NCBI GenBank assembly: GCA_019188255.1
Contig: JAETXT010000004.1
Location: 4,092,001 to 4,156,000, forward strand
Length of the DNA: 64,000 nt
Origin: Verticillium longisporum
Lineage: Eukaryota; Ascomycota; Sordariomycetes; Glomerellales; Plectosphaerellaceae
Direction of reading: 5' to 3'
Below are positions 10,047-21,069 of the stretch, piece after piece; the stretch's first letter is position 1, and each line of letters begins with the position of its first letter. Made by a program: the position numbers and the translations under genes. Under the pieces are notes generated by a model, which was given only the letters and a program-made list of their open reading frames with translations, was not told the DNA's origin and did not search any database.

Positions 10047-11741
10047 CTAAGCCCAAGCACCGACGACGCTCATGCCGAAAGCGCCCAGGAACACCAGCAC
10101 GCAAGCGACAATCCTGCGCCCACCACGAAGCACCTTCCAGCTCTCATCACTCAGGAAATCCTCACTCAGCTGCTCGACAAGGCTCACAATGACGAGCAGA
10201 CCAGAGCTGATGGCGTTCATGGTGCCGACGAGCACGAGACCAAACTCCGAGCTGGGGTCGTACAGCGTGTGCGTGGCGATGCCGATGGCCTGGCCGAGCG
10301 GCGTGGTGCAGCCGTAGGCAAGAGCCATGAGCCACGGCTGCAGAGCACCTTGGTGCCAATCGATGGCACCGATACGCGAGCCGAGCGCGAGACCTTCGAA
10401 CGTTTGGTGGAAGGCAATGGCAATGGTGAGGATGACAAAATCGGAGCCAACCGAGACGGCGAGGGTCATGCCGATGAAGATGCTGTGGAAGAGAATGCCG
10501 ACCTCAAGCATCATGCACTGAAGAATGGCCTTCTGGTGTTGCTGGGCTGGAGTGAGAACATGCGAAGATGTAAGCGGCAGGGCGTCCTCGATGGTGCGGG
10601 CCTCCTTGTTCGGCGTCACCGGGGGCTGGATGGGCGCAGTGGTAATGTCGGCAGTCTGGCTGACGCGGGAGAGCTGGCGCCCGAGGCTGTTCGAAGTGCC
10701 GCGTCGGTGACCATTGACGACGGGAGGAGCGACGTCGGTGTCGTCTCCATCGTCGTCCGAGTTGGAGCTGGTCGCCTCGCGACGCACAGGACCATCGGGG
10801 ATGATGTGGCGAGCGGGCTGGAAGACCATCTCAATAATGGCGACGAAAAAGACAGCGGCGAGTGCAATGGCGCCAGGCATGGCAGGGTAATCACTCGTCC
10901 AGAAGCTCGACAGGCAGGCATCACCCAGCAGACCAAAAGCAGTGGGCAGCAGGTGGACGAAGGCGGTGGCGATGAGCACGCCAGTACCAAAGTGACGGAC
11001 GGCGAAGAAGAAGTTGGGCGGGATGCGCATCCACTGGACCTTCTTGGCGATGATGGGGAAAGCACAAGCGAGGAAGCTGACGGCGAGAATGATGAAGAGG
11101 GCGCCGACGTGAAGAGGCAGGTCGTACTCGTGGATGTTGGCGCCGCCACCACCGCAGGTACCGTCGCGCCTGGTCATGGGGCGGGCCATGACGGGGGAGA
11201 CGGGGGCGCACTGAGCGGCAGGCGATGCGTGAGGAGGCGAGAGGCCAGAGAGCGACGACGAAGAGGCAGATGGAGACGAGAGGAAGGGGATTCCTGAGGT
11301 GCAGAGGTTCGAGAGGATGAGGGAACACGCCAGGACAGAGGCTGTCCATGTAATCCAGCCCCAGGCGCTCCTTGTGGAAGAAGCAGCCTGATGATGGATC
11401 ACGGCGTGGGAACGTGGTTGGTCTTCACCACCAAGCACGTCCTTCATCCGGAGATGGTCGGCAACGATGCCGACGCATCGTCCGGAGCGGGCATCGGGGC
11501 CCGCGGTGGCCTGGTCGGCGGGCATGCAGCGCGGATGGATGAAGTGATTGTCGGCGTCGAGTTCAGAGGCAGGCCCACCGTTCCCTCCTCCACCTCCGCT
11601 CGAGTCGTCACGGCGCTCACGGGCGTTGGCTTTGCCGTTGAGATCCTCACAGGTGGTGAGATCTGCGGCGAGGTAGGGGGGGCTCTGGTTCCAGTTGGGA
11701 TGGCTGATGGTGAGGCCGTCGTTGCGTGAAGGGCAATTCAT
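10047..11741 (-). CDS. ZIP-family zinc/iron permease
   Basis: One exon, 564 residues, from the ATG at 11739-11741. After a hydrophilic N-terminus with a Gly run and a single hydrophobic segment (about residues 130-150) come eight predicted membrane segments in the second half. The ZIP signatures are present: HSIFIGMTLA in TM IV (near residue 420) and AIAFHQTFEGLALG in TM V (near 445), which carry the metal-binding His and Glu. The loop between TM III and TM IV is long and hydrophilic, as usual for the family. ZIP proteins move zinc or iron into the cytosol; the arrangement resembles plasma-membrane ZRT-type carriers. The long N-terminus is open and in frame, but a downstream start near the first hydrophobic segment is possible. 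Zinc-element-like motifs 650-850 bp upstream suggest zinc-responsive control (inference). Confidence 0.92.
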   Translation of the reverse strand: MNCPSRNDGLTISHPNWNQSPPYLAADLTTCEDLNGKANARERRDDSSGGGGGNGGPASELDADNHFIHPRCMPADQATAGPDARSGRCVGIVADHLRMKDVLGGEDQPRSHAVIHHQAASSTRSAWGWITWTASVLACSLILSNLCTSGIPFLSSPSASSSSLSGLSPPHASPAAQCAPVSPVMARPMTRRDGTCGGGGANIHEYDLPLHVGALFIILAVSFLACAFPIIAKKVQWMRIPPNFFFAVRHFGTGVLIATAFVHLLPTAFGLLGDACLSSFWTSDYPAMPGAIALAAVFFVAIIEMVFQPARHIIPDGPVRREATSSNSDDDGDDTDVAPPVVNGHRRGTSNSLGRQLSRVSQTADITTAPIQPPVTPNKEARTIEDALPLTSSHVLTPAQQHQKAILQCMMLEVGILFHSIFIGMTLAVSVGSDFVILTIAIAFHQTFEGLALGSRIGAIDWHQGALQPWLMALAYGCTTPLGQAIGIATHTLYDPSSEFGLVLVGTMNAISSGLLVIVSLVEQLSEDFLSDESWKVLRGGRRIVACVLVFLGAFGMSVVGAWA

Positions 11742-12389
11742 CGTGGCGGCGGGTTTGTCGATGCGATTCCGAGTCGTGTTTCAACGGGTGGCGTGGTGAG
11801 ATTGAGGGCTCGAGATGATACGATCAGGTACTCATTGACACAGCAGGCACTCGGAGACGTCGTGAGATGGCTGTCAAGTCGAATTGAGGGGTGGAGAGGA
11901 AGTCAAAGATCGAAGCAGTCACAGACTGACTGATGACAAGAGGCGTGGGTCAACATCATGTCAAGTACTCTTGCGCCCAACACAGGCGCGGCAGGTACCA
12001 CCTGCCAATCTTACCGGCGCACGAAAATTCGGCGGGTGGTCGTGACTGACACGGGTGGAAGAGTGGAAGGGCCACCCGGGGCCCAGATTAGTGCCACGAG
12101 ATGCCGGAAGCAGGCGCACCCGGTTGGCCAGATGCTCACTTGGCTCGGTACAGCCTTCTTCCCCAGACTCTGTCGAACGCCTTAGCGGCTGAGGTGGGCC
12201 TGCTAGGTGCCTGCTCGATGGCCTGCACATGGCCCCCAGAGAGTCCAGAAATACAGGAACAGCCGGCCAAGGGGGTCGTCGCTGCCGAACGGGGCCCTTC
12301 ATTCGACGGTGCTTGCCACACGAGCTTCGTCACATTGACCACTACATTGAGTAAGGTAGCCATCTAGTCAGGCAAGCGGGCCCGGCCGG

Positions 12390-12400
12390 ACCTTGAGGGC
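12390..12400 (+). promoter_or_regulatory. Zinc-response-element-like motif 1
   Basis: ACCTTGAGGGC matches the yeast Zap1 element ACCTTNAAGGT at 8 of its 10 fixed positions, and its reverse strand contains CAAGGT, the core I recall for Aspergillus ZafA. It lies about 650 bp upstream of the ZIP start codon. Function is inferred. Confidence 0.3.
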
Positions 12401-12489
12401 TCGCTGTTCTCATCATCATCATTCCTTCTCTCGGAAAGTCGTTTATCATCTTGGTGCCCAAGCCCCGACTAGAGACACCTGTAGATGAC

Positions 12490-12500
12490 ACCTTGAGGGC
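12490..12500 (+). promoter_or_regulatory. Zinc-response-element-like motif 2
   Basis: An identical copy of the motif at 12390 (the match extends to 12 bases, ACCTTGAGGGCT), exactly 100 bp further upstream of the ZIP gene. A related CAAGGT lies at 12586-12591. Confidence 0.3.
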
Positions 12501-13855
12501 TGAGGATGGGCAATCCGAATCAGCGTCTGACCATCATCTCATTCAGAGCAGCTGCTTTCAATAGAACAGACCACTCTGAACAAGGCAAGGTACCTAGCGA
12601 CGGCATGCTGCACATGCTCTTTCACACCGATACCCGCCACAGCGGCCGCACGTCTTGCGCCATTGCCATGGAAAACCAGTGCCGTCCCTGACGGCGAGAC
12701 ATTGTTGTCCATTGGCATCGGCAATACATGCCTCGGTCCCGTTTGCATTTGCATCACCAACGCCGGCTGCCGATCCAGCATGTCGGGCTGATTCGGAGAA
12801 CGGGCACCGTCCGAGCCTGGGCTTTTGGACGGCGCGGGGTGCACTAAGCCGTTTCGTCACGCTGATGCCGAAGCAAGGGAGAAGCCGGGCCTCGCAACCT
12901 CGGAGACCCGACCGGACCCGTCCTGACAGGTGGCTTGACGCCAGGCCGTTGCAGCCGTTGTGTTTGGCAATGGATGCATGGTCAATGGCTGCGACCGACG
13001 CAACAGTGACAGCACTGGGGCCTCGCCGCCTGCGCCACGTGTACACCAGGCTGAGACAGCCCTGAAGACCCCTGGAAAGTCTAAAGTCGAGTGCATGGGA
13101 CAGTACAGTCGCACTTGTGGAATCCGCATTGGAATGGAAGTCTTCGTGCTTCGTTTGGATCACTGAAAGTACATGCATTGGAAAAAGTCGGTGTGTGCAC
13201 AAATGGCAACTTGGCTCTGCCGGTAAAACTTCCTCCGAATAGACACTGGGCATGGCTCAGCATGCGGCACAGCCTCCTTGATTTCGTGCTGAGGCGAGAT
13301 TGAAGGGGGCGATGCTGTGAGATGAAGCAAGAAAGACTTGTCACGGAGTAAATCGGATAGAATGATAAAGTCCTTATCGAATACTGTAACGTTCTATACG
13401 ACTAAGCGCTGTAAAAGCCTAGCTGAGCCTCAATTGGTGGACACCAGCCTCGAAGCACCCGAGTCCAGGCCTGTCTCTCTTGCCTTGTGCTTCTCCGCCA
13501 CGGGGACCCAACCCGTTGCCGTGAGGCTCCTTGTATCACCAACTTCATCCTCTCCATATCCCGAGATACTCTCAGCGAGTGTATTGTCTATTGTTATTCT
13601 TCCCCACCAAGCCTCAACTCTTGGCTCTTGGGTAATGGCTGTGATGCTTCTCCACATCCTTCATAGCACGTGGGAGGCCGCGGGCTTGATTCGGGAAGGC
13701 GGTGAACGCGTTCTCCGTCTTCCGCCCTCGGATGATCGACGCCTCCAACCCCGCGGCCATGACCTTGAGGGCCCAGTACAGTGAACCTCCTTTCAAGCAC
13801 TCACATTGATCAATGGCTGAAAAAGTTTGAACCGCCTTTATCCAACCTTGATGAC

Positions 13856-16800
13856 ATGACTGCATCAATGGCAGCGCCAGAGACCTTGCGAGGCATGGGC
13901 GCCTTGCATTCTCGACACTTGTCTTATGAGACGGGCGCCAGTCAGCAGATCCTCTCTTCGTCCCGCATCGTGCCTCATACTGGCCCGCTGTTGACGGGAG
14001 TTTTGTCGAAACCCCTCATGGATGCGGACAACCTCGCTCTCGCACAAGCTGTGATCTCTGTCATTCTTCTCGTGGCCGTCGCTCTTCGCCCTCTTGTTCC
14101 TAGCCGCCCGCAATGGTGTCGGCCCTTTGCCCGCGAGCAGGATGATTACGCCGTGAGTCGCAAGACTTTGTGGACGCGTTGGACGCTTTATCTTGCGACA
14201 ATGGCAGTCGCCGGGTTAGCTTCGAGTATAGCGTCCGTCATTCTGGGACGACACAGCCTCTCACGCATCCTGGAACTCGCGCCGTGGATGGCCGCCGGTC
14301 TCATCGCTGCTTGGAGACGGCCCGTCAAGACACCCACTACGCTGCTCGCCCTTTACCTGGTCATCTTGGTTTGCAGCATCATTCCGTTTGCGACACTTCA
14401 GTTTCACTTCAAGTCGAGTTCATGGCCTTACTTTGTCAACTTTGCCATTAGTCTAGCCTCCACTTCTGGCATTCTCGCCATGCCCATGCGCGACCCCGGC
14501 CTCTTGACCGACGGTATCGGTCACAAGGATCCGACGTATACCCTCCGCAGTCCCGAAGATAACCTCACGTTGTGGAAATTCATGACGGTCTCCTGGATGG
14601 CCCCTCTCATCAGCCGAGGCAAGCAACGGAAACTGAACGACGAGGACATATGGCAGCTGCCATTTGATTTCCAGCACGACAAGCTGCATACGCTATTCCG
14701 GGACCTTCAGGGCTCGATCGTCAGGAGACTCTTGCAGGCTAACGGCCTGGACCTCCTCATCATCTCTGTCCTTGCCATACTGGAGTCAGCAGCCAACCTT
14801 TCCATGCCCTTGCTTTTGAAAAAGCTACTCGAGTCCATGGAGCTCGACGATGACCGCAGGACGACGCCTATCATGTTTGCCGCCGCAATCCTGTGCGTTC
14901 GACTGGTGGCATGTCAATCCTCTGTCTTTTCACTCTGGTTTTCGAGGCGGTGCTATGAGCGCTCGCGTGGAGAGATGATCACGACAATATACGCCAAAAC
15001 CCTCACCAGAAAGTCGGTTGGTCAGGGACTCCCCGAAAAGGAGGTCGACGAACTGGACGAATCAGACGTTGTCGATACAGAAGCTTGCCAGGATGATGAT
15101 GCCAATGGCGAGGAGCAGCACGCGAAGAGCCGTTGGACTGGCCTCCTGTCATTCTTACGCCTCCGGCGAGGAAAGCCAGGCTACCAGAAGATCGCCGCTG
15201 AGCCGGAAAAGACGAAGCAACCAGCCACGACGGGCAAGATATTGAATCTCATGAAGAGCGATGTGTATGAGGTTGCACAGCGATTTTGGGACTTTCCGCA
15301 GCTCATCGTCAAGCCCCTTCAATTCATCGTGTCACTGGTCTTGGTGTGGCAGCTTGTTGGTTGGCCATGTCTTGTAGGCATTGCCTGCATCCTGGTTGCT
15401 CAGGTCCTCAACGCCTTCTTCATCCGCAAGGTCTTCCAAAACGAGCGTGTCCGTCGAGTGGCTGTAGACGAACGCCTGCAAGCCACAAGCCAGTTCGTCG
15501 AGGGAATTCGTCACCTGCGGTGGTATGACTGGCAGTCAAAGTGGGTGGATCGGATCATGGACACGAGGCAGCGCGAACTCGCCCGCATGGTCACTACGAG
15601 ACTTTGGGTCATCGGGATTTCAACTCTCAATATTGCTTCAGGTGCTTTGTTCCCCGTTGCCACCTTCTTCGCCTACACGGTTCTGGCCAAGAAGCCGCTC
15701 ACAGTGGGCATTGCGTTCCCCGCCCTACAACTCTTCACCATGCTGCAGTCCAACTTCAGAGAGATTCCTGGTCTGATCCAGGTCCTCCTAAACGCTTCGA
15801 TTGCCGTGGGCCGTATTGAACAATTCATGGAAGAGCCAGATAAGGATGAGGGGTCCTGCGACGACAAAACAAATGAGATCGACTTCAAAGTAGCCTCCTT
15901 TGCCTGGCCTGGTACTGATACACCGGTATTGCGGGACCTCAACTTTGACATACCGCAGGGTCTGACTGTCGTCTTCGGGAAAGTCGGCTCCGGCAAGACC
16001 GCTATACTGCAGGCGATCTTGGGAGAGTTAGACTGGGTGTCTGGCGACTTTGTCATTCCAAATGACATGATCGGGTACTGCGCACAACTTCCATGGCTTC
16101 AACACATGAACATTAGGGAAAACATTCTTTTCTCAGCGCACTATGATGCTGCTCGCTACAGGCAGGTTCTTGACGCCTGCGAGCTTTTGCCTGATCTTCG
16201 CGAGTTCAAAGACGGTGACCTGTCGGATATGGGCGAGAACGGTATCGGTCTATCCGGTGGGCAGCGAGCACGGATTGCCCTCGCACGCGCTGTCTACATC
16301 CAATCGCAGGTCCTGCTCCTCGATGATCCCCTGGCTGCCCTTGATCATCAAACGGCCGAGTCGATTGTACGCAAACTTCTGCAGGGACCCCTTGTGAAGG
16401 GTCGCACCATCGTGCTCGTTACGCACAGGGTCGATCTATGCCTACACCTTGCGGACCTGATGATCGAGGTTGAAGGGGAGCGGCCCGAGTGCTGGGGCCA
16501 GAAGAGGCTTCGGTCGAGGCAGCAAAGTTCATGCGCAGCGAAGAGGAACATGCGGCCACACACGATGAAGAGCCCCAGATGATCGACGACAACTCACAAA
16601 CAGAGGCGATCCCGGAAAAGTTCATCGAAGAAGAACACCGCAACGATGGCGGTGTCATGTTCTCCGTCTACTTGGAATACATCAAGGCAGGAGCTCTGAG
16701 TAATTGGGCCTCTCTTGTCATTGTCTTTGCCTTGTATCGAGCGGCAACCTATCTGACGGCCTGGTTCCTCAAATCTTGGACCGAAGCGTCTGATACCACA

Positions 16801-18366
16801 ATCGCAAGAGCGCCTTCAGATTCGTTCCTATCGCGACTCTTGGATCTAGCCTTCTCTTGGCTTCCGAATCCCAATGATAGCATTGAGCTTTGGGTCCTTG
16901 CCTACCTTTGCCTCGCGCTAGGACAAACGATAGTTTACGTTCTCTCCGAGGGACTCAGCCTTTTCATGATCTTCAGGGCGGCCAAGAGCCTGTTCATTCG
17001 AGTCATCGACAAGGTCAGCAACGCAACTTTCCGATTCTACGACGTCACACCCGTTGGCCGCCTGATGAATCGCCTCGTATCGGATATTGGCATGATAGAT
17101 GGTGGCATCATGGGCCCCCTGCAGCTGACCGCCTGGTTCGCCATCTCGTGGATCTCGAGCATGGGCGTCATTGCATCTCTGACTCCGCTCTTCCTTGCTT
17201 TCTCTCTTGGGGTGTCTGCGTGGTTTGTGTACATCTTCCTGTGCTTCTTACCAACGTCGCAAAGCTTGCGCAGGCTGGAAATGGTGTCGCTCAGCCCCCT
17301 CATGTCGAACTTCGGCATTCTCCTAGATGGCCTGGGCACGATTCGCGCCTTCAACGCGCAGCCCCATTTTCAGCACAAGAATATTGTGGTCGTCGATGCT
17401 TTCCAGAAGATGGATCACTTCTATTGGAGTTTACAGTCCTGGCTCATGTATCGCTTTGACGCCTTGTCGGCGGTTTCGACATTTGCTCTCACCGTAGTCG
17501 CGTTGCAGAAGGGCTTCTCCCCGAGTCTGACAGCGTTCGTCCTTACGACGGCTTCACAATTCGTTGAGGCCACCCACAATCTATGCAGGCAGTACGGGAC
17601 TCTGCAAATGGACTTCGTCTCTGTCGAGCGGGTAATTGAGCTGCTCTCTGTCCCCTCCGAACCCTGCGGCACCACCACGCCACCTGCCGTTTGGCCAGCT
17701 GCCGAAGACGCCATCACCTTTAACAACGTCACACTCAAATATGCCCCTCACCTCGATCCCTCCCTCGTCGATGCCTCTTTCACGATCCCCGGTGGCTCAA
17801 CCTGTGCCGTATTAGGTCGCACAGGCTCAGGCAAGAGCACCCTCGCGCTGGCCCTCTTGGCAACCATGCACCCGACAGAAGGCACCATTATGATCGGCGA
17901 CTATAAGCTGTCCGATCTCGACGTCCACGCCTGGCGCCAGCGCATCTCCTTCGTGGCGCAGGATCCGGTCCTCTTCCCCGGCACGCTGCGCGATAACCTT
18001 GACCCTCTCAGTCAGTTCTCCGACGGCGAGTGCGCCAGTGTCCTGGCGCGGGTGCTCGGCGGGGACTGGACCATCAAGTCGCGTGTTGAGGGTGGTGGAA
18101 AGAACCTAAGCCAGGGACAGAGGCAGCTCGTGGGAATCGGCAGAGCGGTGCTGCGGAGGAGTCCGCTCGTGGTGCTGGACGAGGCAACGGCGAGCATCGA
18201 CCGTGAGACGGCGGCGCAGGTGCAAAAGGTGCTCAAGGGAGAGCTCAAAGGCAGCACGGTCGTGACGATTGCGCACCGGCTTGAGGCCGTGGAGGGTGCG
18301 GACTGGTTCATAAGATTAGATGCTGGCAAGGTTGTTGAAAGCGGGCCTGCTGGAGGGAGGATATAA
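13856..18366 (+). CDS. ABCC-type ABC transporter, interrupted by a one-base frameshift
   Basis: Full ABCC/MRP-like plan: an N-terminal membrane region, TMD1, NBD1, TMD2, NBD2, about 1503 residues once one base is restored. NBD1 has Walker A GKVGSGKT (near residue 707), signature LSGGQRARIALARA and Walker B VLLLDDPLAALD. Its second D replaces the catalytic Glu, the usual ABCC asymmetry. NBD2 has GRTGSGKST, LSQGQRQL and VVLDEATASID with the Glu present. An acidic insert lies in TMD1. The frame breaks at the G4 run 16475-16478: the upstream frame ends at 16582, the downstream frame opens before 16489, and one extra G joins them with no residue lost. No intron fits there. ABCC proteins export conjugates, drugs or metabolites from the plasma or vacuolar membrane; the substrate is unknown. 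The tail after NBD2 is short. ATG 13856 is the first in frame. Confidence 0.88.
16475..16478 (+). other. Frameshift site in a G run of the ABC gene
   Basis: GTTGAAGGGGAGCGG reads EGERPECW in the upstream frame. A fifth G gives EGGAARVLGPEEASVEA, the usual NBD1-TMD2 linker, and makes the gene length divisible by three. Confidence 0.75.
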
Positions 18367-18784
18367 GTTGGTTGTGGAGAAAACAAACAAGGTGCGTAGG
18401 TAGAGACCAGGAATTTGTTGAGTATAGGAAGACTCCTGAGTAGCGGAAGGTAAAAACGTGTTCGCAAGAACTCATCGCCGACGAACTTTCCGTCAACATT
18501 TCTTTCCATGTACAGCGCAGGCGACAGTACTTGGAGTTCATTTTAAAGGGGGAAATGTCACGGGTTGATGTGGCACGGCTTATGATGATCTGGCATGTGG
18601 GTAGGCCCCTGACTTTGGCTCTCAATGATGAAATATCAAATGCATGGGCTTGGCTGTCTGCTTCATCCTATCCTTAACACATGTTCGATACAACTCTTCC
18701 CAGTCTTAGTTCGAGGTACACTGTCTAAGATGGCCAGCAACGCGACTAAAACGCATTTCCCGATGTTCCTTCGAGTCACCTCAA
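18367..18784. other. Short convergent intergenic region
   Basis: Lies between the 3' ends of the ABC gene (plus) and the SDR gene (minus). It should hold both 3' UTRs. No gene seen. Confidence 0.7.
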
Positions 18785-19905
18785 TCACCACGCCGTGTGA
18801 CCTCCATCCATGATGAGGTTGCTGCCCGTCATGAAGCTGCTCGCGTTGCTGAGCAGGAACAGGGCAGCCCCCTTAAACTCGCGCGTCTCCGCCAGGCGGC
18901 CCATCATGTTCTCCGACTCCCACTTCTCCCTGAGGCCCGGGACCTCCTCAAAGTTCTTCCGCACCATGGGCGTCAAGATGTGGCCGGGGCTGATGCAGTT
19001 GACGCGTATGCCGCCGCTGCCGTCCTCCCTCGTCGGGCTCCACTCCATGGCGAGGTTGCGCGCGAGCTGCAGCACGGCGGCCTTGGACGAGTTGTACGCC
19101 GGCGAGATGAGCCCCTTGTTGGCGACGGACCCGGACATGCTGGCGATGAAGATCATGCTGCCGGGGCACTTGTGCTTGAACATTTGCCGCGCCGCCGCCG
19201 TCGCCGTCATGAAGACGCCCGCGTAGTTGACCGCCATGATGCGGTTGAGGCCCTCGATCGTGTACTCGGCCGCCGGTGTGATCTGCTGGATCCCCGCCGC
19301 CGCCACGACGCCGTCGAGCCGCGCGTGCGTCGAGGCGATGGACGCAATCTGCCGGTCGAGGCCCTCCGTGTCGGCGACGTCTTGCTGTCGATATGTCAGC
19401 GAGCCGGCGCTCGGGCTCGACGTGCTGCTGCGTTTCTGGGCTTCAATGAACTCGGCGCTAGGCTCTGGGGATACATCTAGGCAGTAGACTGTGAAGTTTG
19501 ACAGCAGTGTCAGCAGTGGGATCCGGCCGGTGTCTTGCGGCGGGCGGTCATGGGTGGGGGGGACGGGAGTAACGGACCTATGCCTCCGGCTTCCCTGACG
19601 GCCTCTGCCAGCTCCAAACCGAGCCCGCTTGATCCGCCCGTTACGATGAAGACCCTTTCTTTGAGATCAAAGTCGGCAAACGTCTTTTGGCCGACGTTGA
19701 AGTCTTTGGGCGGTTGGTCGTGGGTCGGGTTGTGCCTGGGCTCGGGGTTCATGGGTTTCGCGAGTTCTTGGGCGGCGTGCTGCTGGAACGCTCTTTTGCT
19801 GCCGGCTAGGCAGAATGGTGCGCGACACGCTGTCGATCGTCGCAGGAAGGCGCCTGTTCGTTGGGAGGATATGATCCTGGGAGCGACTCTGGACACAAGA
19901 GACAT
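18785..19905 (-). CDS. Short-chain dehydrogenase/reductase, probably mitochondrial
   Basis: Two exons on the minus strand: 19905-19578 and 19488-18785, with an 89-nt intron. The Rossmann-fold cofactor motif is TGGSSGLG (near residue 90). The catalytic set is present: Ser in IASMSGS and YNSSK (near residues 226 and 240). VNCISPGHILTPM and the C-terminal TGSNLIMDGG are classical SDR features. The enzyme should oxidise or reduce a hydroxyl/keto group with NAD(P); the substrate cannot be read from the sequence. The first 30 residues (MSLVSRVAPRIISSQRTG onward) are rich in R, S and hydrophobics without acids, as in a mitochondrial presequence. An in-frame ATG at 20013 would add 36 residues; 19905 is preferred because it starts the presequence. 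It lies tail-to-tail with the ABC gene. Confidence 0.9.
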
Positions 19906-20013
19906 GCTGGACGGTCGGTGGTCGGCAATCGACGTGCGAGAACTTGAAGGATGGTGTTGTAGCGGATTGGATCGGATAGTGCAGCTCTTCTTGAAAGAGC
20001 TCTTGAGATTCAT

Positions 20014-21069
20014 GCGTATCTAGCTGTCCCCGTGCATCGCGACGTCTGGGCCGGCGGCCGAGGATTAAGTATCGCGTAGCAACTCAGCTGTGACCTCATC
20101 TTACAGTTGGTCTTTGCGACCAGCGTGACGGTCGCGACGCGTCACCCGCCGTCTCAGGAAGGGATCCCAGGACGTACGTCCGGACGCAATCGTTGGCTTC
20201 AGCTGGAGGCTGTCAGGGAAAGGAGCTGCAGGGCTGGAGAGAATGCTCCGACAGCACAAGAGGATCGTGTTAGCACAAGCACCTTGGTGCTGAATTCAGG
20301 TACCCAAACCCGGAGAGGAGTGGCTGATCCGAGAATGCAATGACCTGGGACAAGGATCCGGAGCCTAAATCTGTACGGATCCGTATCTTGCCGAAGAAAT
20401 TGCAATATAACATACAGTGGTCTGTCTTGTCTATCCTTGTGGGCAGCAGTAGCCAGTCTCGAAGTCCCACACCCATACGAGACAGGTCGGGATGCATGGA
20501 ATCATGAGATCTCTACGGCACATTGTTCCTCAGCGGCTGCCCTCTAAGCCCAGATCATCAATCAAGAACGCTGTTGGTGTCATAATGCCGACCTAAACGG
20601 CCAGCAAAGTGTCCATCAGGAGAGCACCGGAGCCACTGAGCGCAATAAAGGTCCGGCATGGGCGCCATACCGCTTGGGTCCGCCGGTCTTGGTCTTGCAT
20701 GACTTCATCGCCACACAATCATTGCGCCGCACGTGCGATCAAGAAATCAGGATTCAGGCTCCACTTTGACATCATGCGACAGACATTTGGATACGAAACC
20801 AGCTCAAGATAAAGACGTGAAGTGTCTTTGCAAAGACGTTTTCACAGGTTAGCAAGGGAAGGTTTTCCCTGTCCCCGGAGCAATGTCCGGCACCGCCACT
20901 TCCAAACACGATTTGTCTGCCACAAACAACCCACGTCGCTCGGCGGGCTACGGACTTCGGATGTTGCGTCGCGCAGTCCAGGTGATGAGATCGCTGAAAC
21001 TCAGGGGACTCCGATCATCGACAAGCAATAATCGGATTGACTTCCCCGACAGGCCTCATACAACCTGCT
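20014..21069. other. 1.06 kb intergenic, no gene seen
   Basis: Includes the SDR upstream region and the 3' flank of the pepsin-like gene. A perfect 12-bp palindrome, TACGGATCCGTA, lies at 20374-20385. No supported coding region. Confidence 0.6.

Larger units (their letters stand above)
11742..13855. other. 2.1 kb divergent intergenic region between ZIP and ABC genes
   Basis: No convincing gene. It serves as the upstream region of both the ZIP gene (minus) and the ABC gene (plus). It contains three CAAGGT/ACCTTG motifs between 12390 and 12591. Frames seen here are short and lack domains. Confidence 0.6.

Noticed and set aside
9780..11297. 505-codon frame opposite the ZIP gene
   Set aside because: It is antisense to a clearly real transporter and mirrors its codon pattern.
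16475..16489. A very short intron joining the two ABC frames
   Set aside because: No GT-AG pair of spliceable length exists; one added G restores the linker exactly.
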